Positions 56,306 to 64,000 of a stretch of 64,000 nucleotides of DNA are shown piece by piece (the first letter of the stretch is position 1; every line of letters starts with the position of its first letter). Below the pieces are notes generated by a model, which saw only the letters and a program-made list of their open reading frames with translations, searched no databases and was not told where the DNA came from. The translations under genes were made by a program, and so were the position numbers. Source of the DNA: Agrobacterium tumefaciens (GTDB taxonomy: Bacteria > Pseudomonadota > Alphaproteobacteria > Rhizobiales > Rhizobiaceae); the NCBI RefSeq assembly GCF_009649785.1, contig NZ_WJOK01000022.1, forward strand, positions 1 through 64,000, given 5' to 3'.

Positions 56306-56653
56306 TTAACAGGGCATGGGTCGGTTGAGTTTTTCGTCAGGAGCCCGCGCATGAACAGATCCGCACATCGCCGCCCTCGCGCCATTGCCATCGCCCGCGC
56401 CGAAAGCGAGGGCAGGCAGTTGGCCTTTCGCCTGACTGCAATCGCAGCCGGTGCCGTGGCTGCCCTGATCGCCCTTTTTTATTAAGGTCAGGCTCTTCGC
56501 TTTCGCACTTGCAGCAATCGCGGTAAACAGCCGCCACGGCCAGGATGCCTCGGCCATATCGGCATAGAATTTCTCTTCCTGCCGGATGGCTTCCCGCCGC
56601 GTGCGCGGCGTCTGGTTTTCGATGATGGCCAATGCTGAATAAAATACGTGCAT
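56306..56653 (-). CDS. Small unknown ORF on the minus strand, partly antisense
   Basis: An ORF of 115 residues starts at ATG 56653 (MHVFYSALAIIENQTPRTRR) with GGAGAG 5 bases upstream. The first 60 residues look protein-like (basic/acidic, with SWPWRLFTAIAASAKA). The rest overlaps the plus-strand small gene at 56351-56485 antisense and is Ala/Gly-rich, so the real stop may be lost or the C-terminus may be spurious. It is divergent from the LysR gene at 56737. Low-confidence call. Confidence 0.4.
   Translation of the reverse strand: MHVFYSALAIIENQTPRTRREAIRQEEKFYADMAEASWPWRLFTAIAASAKAKSLTLIKKGDQGSHGTGCDCSQAKGQLPALAFGAGDGNGARAAMCGSVHARAPDEKLNRPMPC
56351..56485 (+). CDS. Small single-helix membrane protein
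   Basis: A 44-residue ORF starts at ATG 56351 with TCAGGAG 7 bases upstream. It has a basic N-terminus (MNRSAHRRPRAIAIARAESE) and one C-terminal membrane helix (about 27-43, IAAGAVAALIALF). Such small proteins are common in rhizobia and often unannotated. It overlaps the minus-strand ORF at 56306-56653 antisense. Confidence 0.5.
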   Translation: MNRSAHRRPRAIAIARAESEGRQLAFRLTAIAAGAVAALIALFY

Positions 56654-56736
56654 GTCACTCTCCATGTTGCGGAGGGCCATGATGCACGCCGTTTTTTGTT
56701 TTATCTGCGCAAGAAAATGCGCTACGTTTTTCATAA

Positions 56737-57609
56737 ATGAAAAACGTCACTTGGGATTCATACCAACTTTTCCTCGATGTGTCACGCAGCGGCGGCCTGA
56801 CGGGTGCTGCGGCGCTGACGGGTTTGAGCCCTGCGACTATCGGGCGACGCATGGTCGAACTGGAGGAGCGTATCGGCAAGGCGCTGTTCCAGCGCAGCCA
56901 GACGGGATACGCGTTGACACCGGATGGCCGCGCGCTGTTTGACCGCCTTCAGGCGATGGAAAACGCGGCAAAGGATATCGAGGGATGGCAGAAGGCGTCA
57001 TCAGCCTCTTCCGTCGTACGTGTCGCCGTCGGTACCTGGAATGCCTGGCTGCTGACCGGGAACTTTTCCGCCATCTGCACGGATCGCGATGATTTCCGCA
57101 TCGATCTTTTCATCGCCGAACAGAGGGCGTCTTTGGCGCACCGTGAAAACGACATCGGCATTCGCGCTTTCGAGCCCGAGGAACGCAACCTCGCTGCCAT
57201 CAAGACGGGGGAGGTGGCCTATGCGCCCTACAGGTTGCGCAACGCCGCCAGCTCCGTTTCAGACCGGTGGTTGGCGGTGGCGGAAGAAAACGCCATTTCC
57301 GCCTACCTGCGCTGGCCGCATGAAAACCATGGTAGTGAGATCGTGGTGACGGTTAGCAGGCCAACGGCGCTGCTTGATCTGGTATTATCAGGGGCAGGGG
57401 TCGCCGTGCTTCCCTGTTTTGTAGGCGATGCCGATGCGCGGCTGATGCGTGAGGGTGACGAAATCGAAGCGCTTCGTCACAATCAGTGGATCGTCATGAA
57501 CAATGACGATCGCCACCGCCGCGATATACGTACGGTGGCGGACCGGATGACGCGTCTCATCAAGCGACATTCCGATTTGTACGCCGGACGAAAAAGCCGT
57601 CCGGCATGA
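56737..57609 (+). CDS. LysR-family transcriptional regulator
   Basis: The 290-residue product has an N-terminal winged helix typical of LysR (residues 4-62: YQLFLDVSRSGGLTGAAALT, then LSPATIGRRMVELEERIG) and a periplasmic-binding-like effector domain. It stands after a possible divergent small ORF, and is convergent with the gene at 57616-57873. An inverted repeat (57583-57605: GCCGGACG/CGTCCGGC) spans its stop. No target is apparent. Confidence 0.9.
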   Translation: MKNVTWDSYQLFLDVSRSGGLTGAAALTGLSPATIGRRMVELEERIGKALFQRSQTGYALTPDGRALFDRLQAMENAAKDIEGWQKASSASSVVRVAVGTWNAWLLTGNFSAICTDRDDFRIDLFIAEQRASLAHRENDIGIRAFEPEERNLAAIKTGEVAYAPYRLRNAASSVSDRWLAVAEENAISAYLRWPHENHGSEIVVTVSRPTALLDLVLSGAGVAVLPCFVGDADARLMREGDEIEALRHNQWIVMNNDDRHRRDIRTVADRMTRLIKRHSDLYAGRKSRPA

Positions 57610-57615
57610 GCGGTG

Positions 57616-57873
57616 TCACGCCGCAGCACTTCCCTGCGCGACGATGACCGGGATCAGGAGATCGCCCCAGTTGCCGCCCCCGCCGTGATGGCGGGCTGAG
57701 CGGACGAGTTCAACGGAAACACCGGCCTCAACTGCCTTCATGACGGCCTGGTTGAGGCGGTGCAGATCGTTGGCCAGCATGCGGATGGCGACCTGTTGAT
57801 CCTGCGTCATGGCGGAGGACTGCTCCTCGGCGCGTTCCTTGACGTGGGTCTTGATGGGGTTATGGGCATTCAT
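57616..57873 (-). CDS. Small unknown protein downstream of aceA
   Basis: The 85-residue product is not recognised. Residues 1-55 are helical and charged (MNAHNPIKTHVKERAEEQSS, then MLANDLHRLNQAVMKAVEAG); a Gly/His patch (RHHGGGGNWGDL) and a hydrophobic tail (LIPVIVAQGSAAA) follow. ATG 57873 has AGAGGAG upstream. It follows aceA on the same strand with an 83-base gap holding a 9-bp hairpin, so may be part of the same transcript. Confidence 0.75.
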   Translation of the reverse strand: MNAHNPIKTHVKERAEEQSSAMTQDQQVAIRMLANDLHRLNQAVMKAVEAGVSVELVRSARHHGGGGNWGDLLIPVIVAQGSAAA

Positions 57874-57921
57874 GGCATTTCTCCTCTCTTTATTGGTTGG
57901 GGTTCTTGATGCGATTTGCAA

Positions 57922-57945
57922 GCCCTTCCCGTTCAAGGGAAGGGC
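57922..57945 (-). terminator. Hairpin after aceA
   Basis: A perfect 9-bp stem (GCCCTTCCC/GGGAAGGGC, loop GTTCAA as read on the plus strand) lies 11 bases downstream of aceA on the minus strand. There is no strong T tract on either strand, so partial termination or mRNA stabilisation is as likely as full termination. Confidence 0.6.
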
Positions 57946-57956
57946 AGTTTTCCAGT

Positions 57957-59246
<1,290 letters not shown>

Positions 59247-59325
59247 ACTTCTCTCTCCCATGACAAATGCAGTTTCAGAAACGTGCTGTCTTCAACTGTG
59301 TGAAGCGCCGTTCGATGTGACTACA

Positions 59326-59464
59326 TTTACATTTTCATGAGTTTGAGCGCCAGAACAAACATAAAAACAGTGACTTGAAAGAGGTTATGCTGTAGTGTGC
59401 ATGACAGGGTGGAGCTGTAAAATTGTAAATTTTGTAAAAGCCTCATGCCCGGCGATTTTGTAAC
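59326..59464. promoter_or_regulatory. TGTAAA repeats in the aceA-regulator gap
   Basis: TGTAAA occurs at 59416-59421, 59424-59429 and 59433-59438 (starts 8 and 9 bases apart). TGTAAC is at 59459-59464, and TTTACA (reverse orientation) at 59326-59331. The direct array sits in the divergent aceA/regulator gap and is a strong candidate operator for the neighbouring ScfR-type regulator; related RamB sites elsewhere are also AT-rich and TTGCAA-like. Inferred, not shown. Confidence 0.6.
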
Positions 59465-59500
59465 AGACCTGTATGAGTCTTTCGATGTGAGGTTGAGGCT

Positions 59501-60916
59501 GTGTCGGAAAACAAGATTTTTGCTGGCCCGCGCGTACGTCGTATTCGCAACGGTCTGGCGCTGACGCAGACGGCCATGGCCGAGGCGCTGGCGATCTCGC
59601 CTTCCTACCTCAATCTCATCGAGCGCAATCAGCGGCCGCTGACCGTGCAGCTGCTCTTGAAGCTCGCTTCAGTCTACAAGGTGGATCTGGACGACCTGCA
59701 AGGCGAGAGTGCCGGTTCCGCCGGGCAATTGCGCGAGGTCTTCGCCGATCCGCTCTTGGTGGGCGAGGTGCCGTCGCCGCAGGAGCTGATCGAGGTGGCA
59801 GATGCCGCGCCCAATGCGGCAAGTGGCGTCGTCAAGCTGTATAGGGCGTATCGGGAACAGGCGCAGCGCCTTTCCGACCTCTCGGATCTTCTGGCGCGCG
59901 AAGGACATGAGACGGCGCTTTCCTCCACCCGCCTGCCGATAGACGAGGTGCGGCACGTCTTTGAAAACCGGCCGGCCTATGTCCATTCCATCGATGCGGC
60001 GGCAGAAGAACTCCACAAGCAATTGTCGGCGGGCGAAGATCTCGCCGCGGGCCTTCGCGCATGGCTTCAGAAAAACCACGGTATCGTGGTCAGAACTCTG
60101 CCGGTCCATGCCATGCCCAATCTGCGGCGGCGTTATGACCGCCATTCCATGCGGCTGTTTTTGTCCGAGCGCCTGTCGCAGCCGGATCAGCTCAGGGAAA
60201 TGGCGATGGAAACCTGTCTTCTGGCGCTTCGAGAGGAGATTGGCGCTGAGCTGGAGACGCTTGGCCTGAAGGGGGAGGAGGCACGGCGCATCGCCCGCTT
60301 CGAGCTGGCGCGTTATGCCGCCCATGCCCTGATGATGCCCTATGGTGCGTTTTTGAGTGCCGCCCAGCGCGCGAAATACGATCTCGATGTCCTGCGATCA
60401 CGCTTCAATGTGTCGTTCGAGCAGGCCGCCAACAGGCTCGTCAGCCTACAAAGGCCGACGGCTGCGGCAATCCCGTTCTTTTTGATGGAGACTGACAATG
60501 CCGGCAACCGTTTCCGTCTTGCGGGCGCCGGTGGTTTCCCGAGGGCACGGTTTGGCGGCCTCTGTCCGCGTCTTAATATCCACGCAGCTTTTGCCCAGCC
60601 GGGGCAGGTGCTGGTGGAGCCGGTGGAGATGCCTGACGGTGACGCCTTCCTGACTGTGTCGCGCACGCTTGAAGGCCCGCAGGCCGGTTTCGGCGAAAGG
60701 GTGCGGCGAACGGCCGTGCTTCTGGGCTGCGATCTCGCCCAGGCCGGGGAGACGGTTTATGGAGCTGCCGGCGCAGGTGGGCCGACCATTGCCATTGGTC
60801 CCTCGTGCCGGCTGTGTGAAAGGCAGGGCTGTCTGTCGCGGGCGGAGGCCCCGCTGACGAGGCCGCTCGGCCTGGACGAAATGGTGACCGGTCTTAGTGT
60901 TTTCGACTTCCAGTAG
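59501..60916 (+). CDS. ScfR/RamB-like regulator (XRE HTH plus DUF955-like and C-terminal domain)
   Basis: The 471-residue protein begins at GTG 59501. It has an XRE helix-turn-helix (residues about 8-65: LTQTAMAEALAISPSYLNLI), an IrrE/ImmA-like middle (about 150-310; the HEXXH zinc motif of ImmA peptidases is absent) and a C-terminal domain. The end carries a cysteine cluster CRLCERQGC, perhaps a metal site. Proteins of this type control acetyl-CoA and short-chain fatty acid metabolism genes, including isocitrate lyase, which fits its divergent neighbour aceA. Confidence 0.88.
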   Translation: MSENKIFAGPRVRRIRNGLALTQTAMAEALAISPSYLNLIERNQRPLTVQLLLKLASVYKVDLDDLQGESAGSAGQLREVFADPLLVGEVPSPQELIEVADAAPNAASGVVKLYRAYREQAQRLSDLSDLLAREGHETALSSTRLPIDEVRHVFENRPAYVHSIDAAAEELHKQLSAGEDLAAGLRAWLQKNHGIVVRTLPVHAMPNLRRRYDRHSMRLFLSERLSQPDQLREMAMETCLLALREEIGAELETLGLKGEEARRIARFELARYAAHALMMPYGAFLSAAQRAKYDLDVLRSRFNVSFEQAANRLVSLQRPTAAAIPFFLMETDNAGNRFRLAGAGGFPRARFGGLCPRLNIHAAFAQPGQVLVEPVEMPDGDAFLTVSRTLEGPQAGFGERVRRTAVLLGCDLAQAGETVYGAAGAGGPTIAIGPSCRLCERQGCLSRAEAPLTRPLGLDEMVTGLSVFDFQ

Positions 60917-61067
60917 AGGTTTCGCATCACTTTTTTTCCGGTGGAACACATTCGGTTGAAAATGCTGTGCTGCACATTTCCCGCTTGCTCCCTTTTGTTT
61001 TCCTTTCTAGTCTCACTAAAAAAGGGGATCACGCTTCCGTCACGAGGATGCGTTAACAGGAGAAATC

Positions 61068-62165
61068 ATGAAAAACCGTTCGCTCCGTTTCACTTTGGCT
61101 CTCACGACGGCGCTCGTTGCTGCAGGCTCGGCAATGGCCCAGGAGAAGGTCGTTCACGTCTTTAACTGGTCGGATTATATCGACGAATCGATCCTCACCG
61201 ATTTCACCAAGGAAACCGGCATAAAGGTCGTTTACGATGTATTCGACAGCAACGAACTCGTGGAAACGAAGCTTCTGGCCGGCAGCTCCGGCTACGACGT
61301 GGTGGTGCCGACAGGCCCCTTCCTTGCCCGCCAGATCAATGCCGGTGTTTTCCAGAAACTCGACAAGTCCAAGTTGCCGAATCTGAAGAACATGTGGCCG
61401 GATGTCTCCGAGCGTCTGGCGAAATACGACCCCGGCAACGAGTATGCCGTGAACTACATGTGGGGCACAACAGGAATCGGCTATAACGTCGCCAAGGTGA
61501 AGGCGGCTCTCGGTGATGTTCCGGTCGACAGCTGGGATATTCTCTTCAAGCCGGAAAATGCCGAAAAGCTGAAATCCTGTGGCATCAATATTCTCGATGC
61601 ATCGGACGAGACCTTCGCCATCGCGATGAATTACCTCGGCAAGAACCCGGACAGCAAGGAAACGGCCGATCTGGAAGCGGGCGGTGCCGTCTATTCGAAG
61701 ATCCGTCCCTTTGTGAAGACCTTCAACTCCTCCGCCTATATCGACGAGCTGGCAAATGGCGACAGCTGCATCACGATCGGCTGGTCGGGTGACATTCTTC
61801 AGGCGAAAAAGCGTGCCGAAGAAGCCAAGAACGGCGTCGAGGTGAACTACGTCATCCCGAAGGAAGGCACCTATATGTGGTTCGACAACCTTGCCATCCC
61901 GGCGGATGCCAAGAATGTCGAGGAAGCTCACACCTTCATAAACTACCTGATGCGCCCGGAAGTCATCGCCAAGGCGTCCAACTATGTTCAGTATGCGAAC
62001 GGCAACCTTGCCTCGCAGGCGCTGATGGATCCGTCGGTTGCCAAGAACCCGGCGGTCTACCCCAATGCCGAGACGATGAAGAAGCTCTTCACCATCTCAC
62101 CCTACGGACCGAAGGAACAGCGCGTCTTGAACCGTGTCTGGACGCAGATAAAGACCGGTAGCTGA
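61068..62165 (+). CDS. potF: Polyamine ABC transporter binding protein PotF
   Basis: This is a periplasmic polyamine-binding protein. The 365-residue product has a signal peptide cleaved about residue 24 (AMA|QE) and the PotF/PotD fold: VFNWSDYIDESILTDFTKET, then YDVFDSNELVETKLLAGSSG, a sequence typical of putrescine-type PotF. ATG 61068 has ACAGGAG upstream. Two hairpins and a repeat separate it from potG, which should favour high potF levels. Confidence 0.93.
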   Translation: MKNRSLRFTLALTTALVAAGSAMAQEKVVHVFNWSDYIDESILTDFTKETGIKVVYDVFDSNELVETKLLAGSSGYDVVVPTGPFLARQINAGVFQKLDKSKLPNLKNMWPDVSERLAKYDPGNEYAVNYMWGTTGIGYNVAKVKAALGDVPVDSWDILFKPENAEKLKSCGINILDASDETFAIAMNYLGKNPDSKETADLEAGGAVYSKIRPFVKTFNSSAYIDELANGDSCITIGWSGDILQAKKRAEEAKNGVEVNYVIPKEGTYMWFDNLAIPADAKNVEEAHTFINYLMRPEVIAKASNYVQYANGNLASQALMDPSVAKNPAVYPNAETMKKLFTISPYGPKEQRVLNRVWTQIKTGS

Positions 62166-62183
62166 TAGCTCCGCGCGCTGGTT

Positions 62184-62245
62184 GAGAAACGGCCGGCGGG
62201 CCTGTTTCTCTGATACCTTGCCGGCAGGTCACGCAACCTGCCGGC
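62184..62245 (+). other. Two hairpins between potF and potG
   Basis: Hairpin 1 is GAGAAAC/GTTTCTC (62184-62190, 62204-62210). Hairpin 2 is a perfect 10-bp stem GCCGGCAGGT/ACCTGCCGGC (62220-62229, 62236-62245). Neither has a T tract, so they are more likely mRNA-stabilising or attenuating structures like those after periplasmic-binding genes. Confidence 0.8.
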
Positions 62246-62260
62246 GCTGCCCGCCTCATG

Positions 62261-62305
62261 GCATCGGACCGAAAAGTGTGACGCGGTTTTCGGGAAATCC
62301 GATGC
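62261..62305. repeat. Nested palindromic rhizobial repeat before potG
   Basis: GCATCGGA/TCCGATGC (62261-62268, 62298-62305) encloses CCGAAAA/TTTTCGG (62269-62275, 62287-62293). The sequence (CGGACCGAAAAGTGTGACGC and CGGTTTTCGG) recalls dispersed intergenic mosaic elements of rhizobia. It lies about 40 bases before the potG start. Confidence 0.65.
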
Positions 62306-62344
62306 TCAAATCTACAAAATCAACGGGATTTGAGGGTAGGGTGA

Positions 62345-63502
62345 ATGGCGAAAACTCTGGGGCCGGTCAAACGCAAATTTAGCCCTTGGGACAATCCCGA
62401 TGCGGTTCCCTTCATCCGGTTTGAAAACGTCACCAAGCGGTTTGGCGATTTCGTCGCCGTCGATAATCTGACGCTCGATATTTACGAGCGGGAGTTCTTT
62501 TCGCTGCTCGGTCCTTCCGGCTGCGGCAAGACCACGCTGATGCGCATGCTGGCCGGTTTCGAGGAACCGACCAATGGGCGTATTCTCCTTCAGGGCAAGG
62601 ATATTTCCGGCGTGCCGCCCTACAAGCGCCCGACCAATATGATGTTTCAGTCCTACGCCCTTTTCCCGCATATGTCGGTGGAGAAGAACATTGCCTTCGG
62701 TCTGGAGCAGGACGGTCTGCCCAAGGCAGAAATATCCTCGCGGGTCGAGGAAATGCTGCGGCTCGTCAAGCTCAGCGAGTTTGCCAAGCGCAAGCCGAGC
62801 CAGCTTTCGGGCGGCCAGCGGCAGCGCGTGGCGCTTGCCCGCTCGCTTGCAAAGCGGCCGAAGGTGCTTTTGCTGGATGAACCGCTCGGTGCGCTCGACA
62901 AGAAGCTGCGCGAGGAAACCCAATTCGAGCTGATGGACATCCAGACCAATCTCGGCCTCACCTTCCTGATCGTCACCCATGACCAGGAAGAGGCAATGAC
63001 GGTGTCGGACCGGATCGCGGTCATGGACAAGGGCATTGTGGTGCAGGTGGCAACACCTGCCGAGATCTACGAAGCGCCGAACAGCCGTTACGTGGCGGAT
63101 TTCATCGGCGACATCAATATTTTCGACGCCAATGTCGTCACTAACGCGTCCGATATCGGCAAGCCGGGACTGGTGACACTCGATTGCGACGGGTTGACAG
63201 TTGCCGTGGAGCAGGAATGCGCCGCGGTCACCGGAAGCCGGGTGGCTTTCGCCATCCGCCCGGAAAAGGTCCGCATCTCGCTCGATCAACCCACCGACAG
63301 CGCCGTCAATTCCGCTTATGGCGAAGTCTGGGATATCGGCTATCTCGGTGACTTCTCGGTGTTCATCGTCAAGCTTGCCGATGGCCGTGTCATCCGTGCA
63401 GCGCAGGCGAATGTCTCGCGTCTCGTGGATCGCCCGATCACCTTCGGCGATATGGTGTGGTTGAACTGGAAACAGGATTCCGGTCTTGTGCTAACGCACT
63501 GA
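62345..63502 (+). CDS. potG: Polyamine ABC ATPase PotG
   Basis: PotG powers polyamine uptake. The 385-residue protein has Walker A GPSGCGKTT, signature LSGGQRQRV, Walker B VLLLDEPLGALDKKL and H-loop VTHD, and a C-terminal TOBE-like domain (about 290-385). The N-terminal extension of about 25 residues (KFSPWDNPDAVPF) is as in known PotG. It follows the hairpins after potF and precedes potH by 11 bases. Confidence 0.94.
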   Translation: MAKTLGPVKRKFSPWDNPDAVPFIRFENVTKRFGDFVAVDNLTLDIYEREFFSLLGPSGCGKTTLMRMLAGFEEPTNGRILLQGKDISGVPPYKRPTNMMFQSYALFPHMSVEKNIAFGLEQDGLPKAEISSRVEEMLRLVKLSEFAKRKPSQLSGGQRQRVALARSLAKRPKVLLLDEPLGALDKKLREETQFELMDIQTNLGLTFLIVTHDQEEAMTVSDRIAVMDKGIVVQVATPAEIYEAPNSRYVADFIGDINIFDANVVTNASDIGKPGLVTLDCDGLTVAVEQECAAVTGSRVAFAIRPEKVRISLDQPTDSAVNSAYGEVWDIGYLGDFSVFIVKLADGRVIRAAQANVSRLVDRPITFGDMVWLNWKQDSGLVLTH

Positions 63503-63513
63503 GGGGGGCTTTT

Positions 63514-64000
63514 ATGGCGATCACCACTCCTGAAAACCGGCAAAGTCCCTGGCGATGGCTGGTCGTCGCGGTTCCCTATTTCTGGCTGATGCTGTTTTTT
63601 GCAGCGCCCTTTTTCATCATTTTCAAAATATCGCTTTCGGATACGGCGATATCCATGCCGCCCTATACGCCAGTCTTCGAAGGGTTTTCGAAGCTTGGCG
63701 CGTTCTTCTCGCAGCTGGATTTCGAAAACTACCTGTTTCTGACGGAAGACCCGCTCTACATCGACGCCTATCTCTCGTCGCTGCGCATCGCATTCATCTC
63801 CACCTTCCTGCTGTTGCTGATCGGTTATCCCATGGCTCTTGCCATGGCGCGTTCGCCGTCATCCATCCGCCCGACGCTGGTGATGCTGGTCATCCTGCCG
63901 TTCTGGACCTCGTTCCTGATCCGCGTTTACGCCTGGATCGGTATTCTGAAGCCCGAAGGTCTGCTGACGGTGCTGTTCCAATGGCTCGGTTTTCTGGGGC
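63514..64000 (+). CDS. potH: Polyamine ABC permease PotH, cut by window end
   Basis: An open frame from ATG 63514 (MAITTPENRQSPWRWLVVAV) runs to the window edge with no stop (162 codons). It has membrane helices at about residues 14-40 and 90-115, SLRIAFISTFLLLLIGYPMA, and LPFWTSFLIRVYAWIGILK, a PotH/PotB hallmark. AGGGGGG precedes the ATG. The EAA motif lies beyond the edge. Confidence 0.92.
   Translation, partial: MAITTPENRQSPWRWLVVAVPYFWLMLFFAAPFFIIFKISLSDTAISMPPYTPVFEGFSKLGAFFSQLDFENYLFLTEDPLYIDAYLSSLRIAFISTFLLLLIGYPMALAMARSPSSIRPTLVMLVILPFWTSFLIRVYAWIGILKPEGLLTVLFQWLGFLG

Overview
The window looks like a piece of the circular chromosome of an Agrobacterium (Rhizobiaceae) strain. Three things point there: the flagellar gene order and content (MotC, MotE, the OmpR-like regulator Rem, FlaF/FlbT, no FliA-type sigma factor), the rhizobial alpha-glucoside operon aglEFGAK with divergent aglR, and rhizobial intergenic mosaic repeats. 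The species is inferred from gene content; no database search was possible.

Positions 1-33845 are a nearly uninterrupted flagellar/motility locus. On the minus strand, a DUF1217 gene-flgF-fliI-unknown operon ends at an intrinsic terminator. It is followed by flgB-flgC-fliE-flgG-flgA-flgI-motE-flgH-fliL-fliP, which carries a RIME-like palindromic repeat between fliE and flgG. On the plus strand lie motA-fliM-fliN-fliG, a terminator directly before flhB (TTG start), an unknown gene, a single long flagellin (probably flaD), a fliH-like gene-motB-motC-fliK-lytic transglycosylase, the regulator rem, then flgE-flgK-flgL-flaF-flbT-flgD-fliQ, flhA-fliR, and four small genes that look like FliJ, FlgJ rod-binding, FlgN and FliL relatives. 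Together these supply switch, stator, export gate, rod, rings, hook, filament and their regulators. A CRCAAG-type motif recurs in the leaders of seven of these units and before rem, suggesting one shared regulator or sigma element.

Positions 34023-37563 hold a degenerate WecG/TagA-like protein, a Wzz/GumC-type chain-length protein and folD. Positions 37573-45383 hold the alpha-glucoside uptake and hydrolysis system: AglR, binding protein, two permeases, alpha-glucosidase and ATPase, with two palindromic AglR-type operators and a clean terminator. Then come an unknown gene, a Tat-exported metallophosphoesterase/5'-nucleotidase-like protein, and the Entner-Doudoroff operon zwf-pgl-edd. Glucose released by AglA could therefore enter a pathway encoded nearby.

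Positions 51774-64000 hold a DUF2007 protein, a putrescine-degradation-like pair (PuuA-like gamma-glutamylamine synthetase and PuuB-like oxidase), a BaiN/HI0933 flavoprotein, small unknown ORFs, a LysR regulator, isocitrate lyase, a divergent ScfR/RamB-like regulator, and the start of a potFGH polyamine ABC transporter cut by the window edge. No tRNA, rRNA, CRISPR array, insertion sequence or prophage was seen. The most unusual signals are the recurrent flagellar motif, the hairpin enclosing the flagellin start codon, the Glu at the phosphoacceptor position of Rem, the terminator before flhB, the FliL-like second protein, and the cluster of small unassigned flagellar genes.
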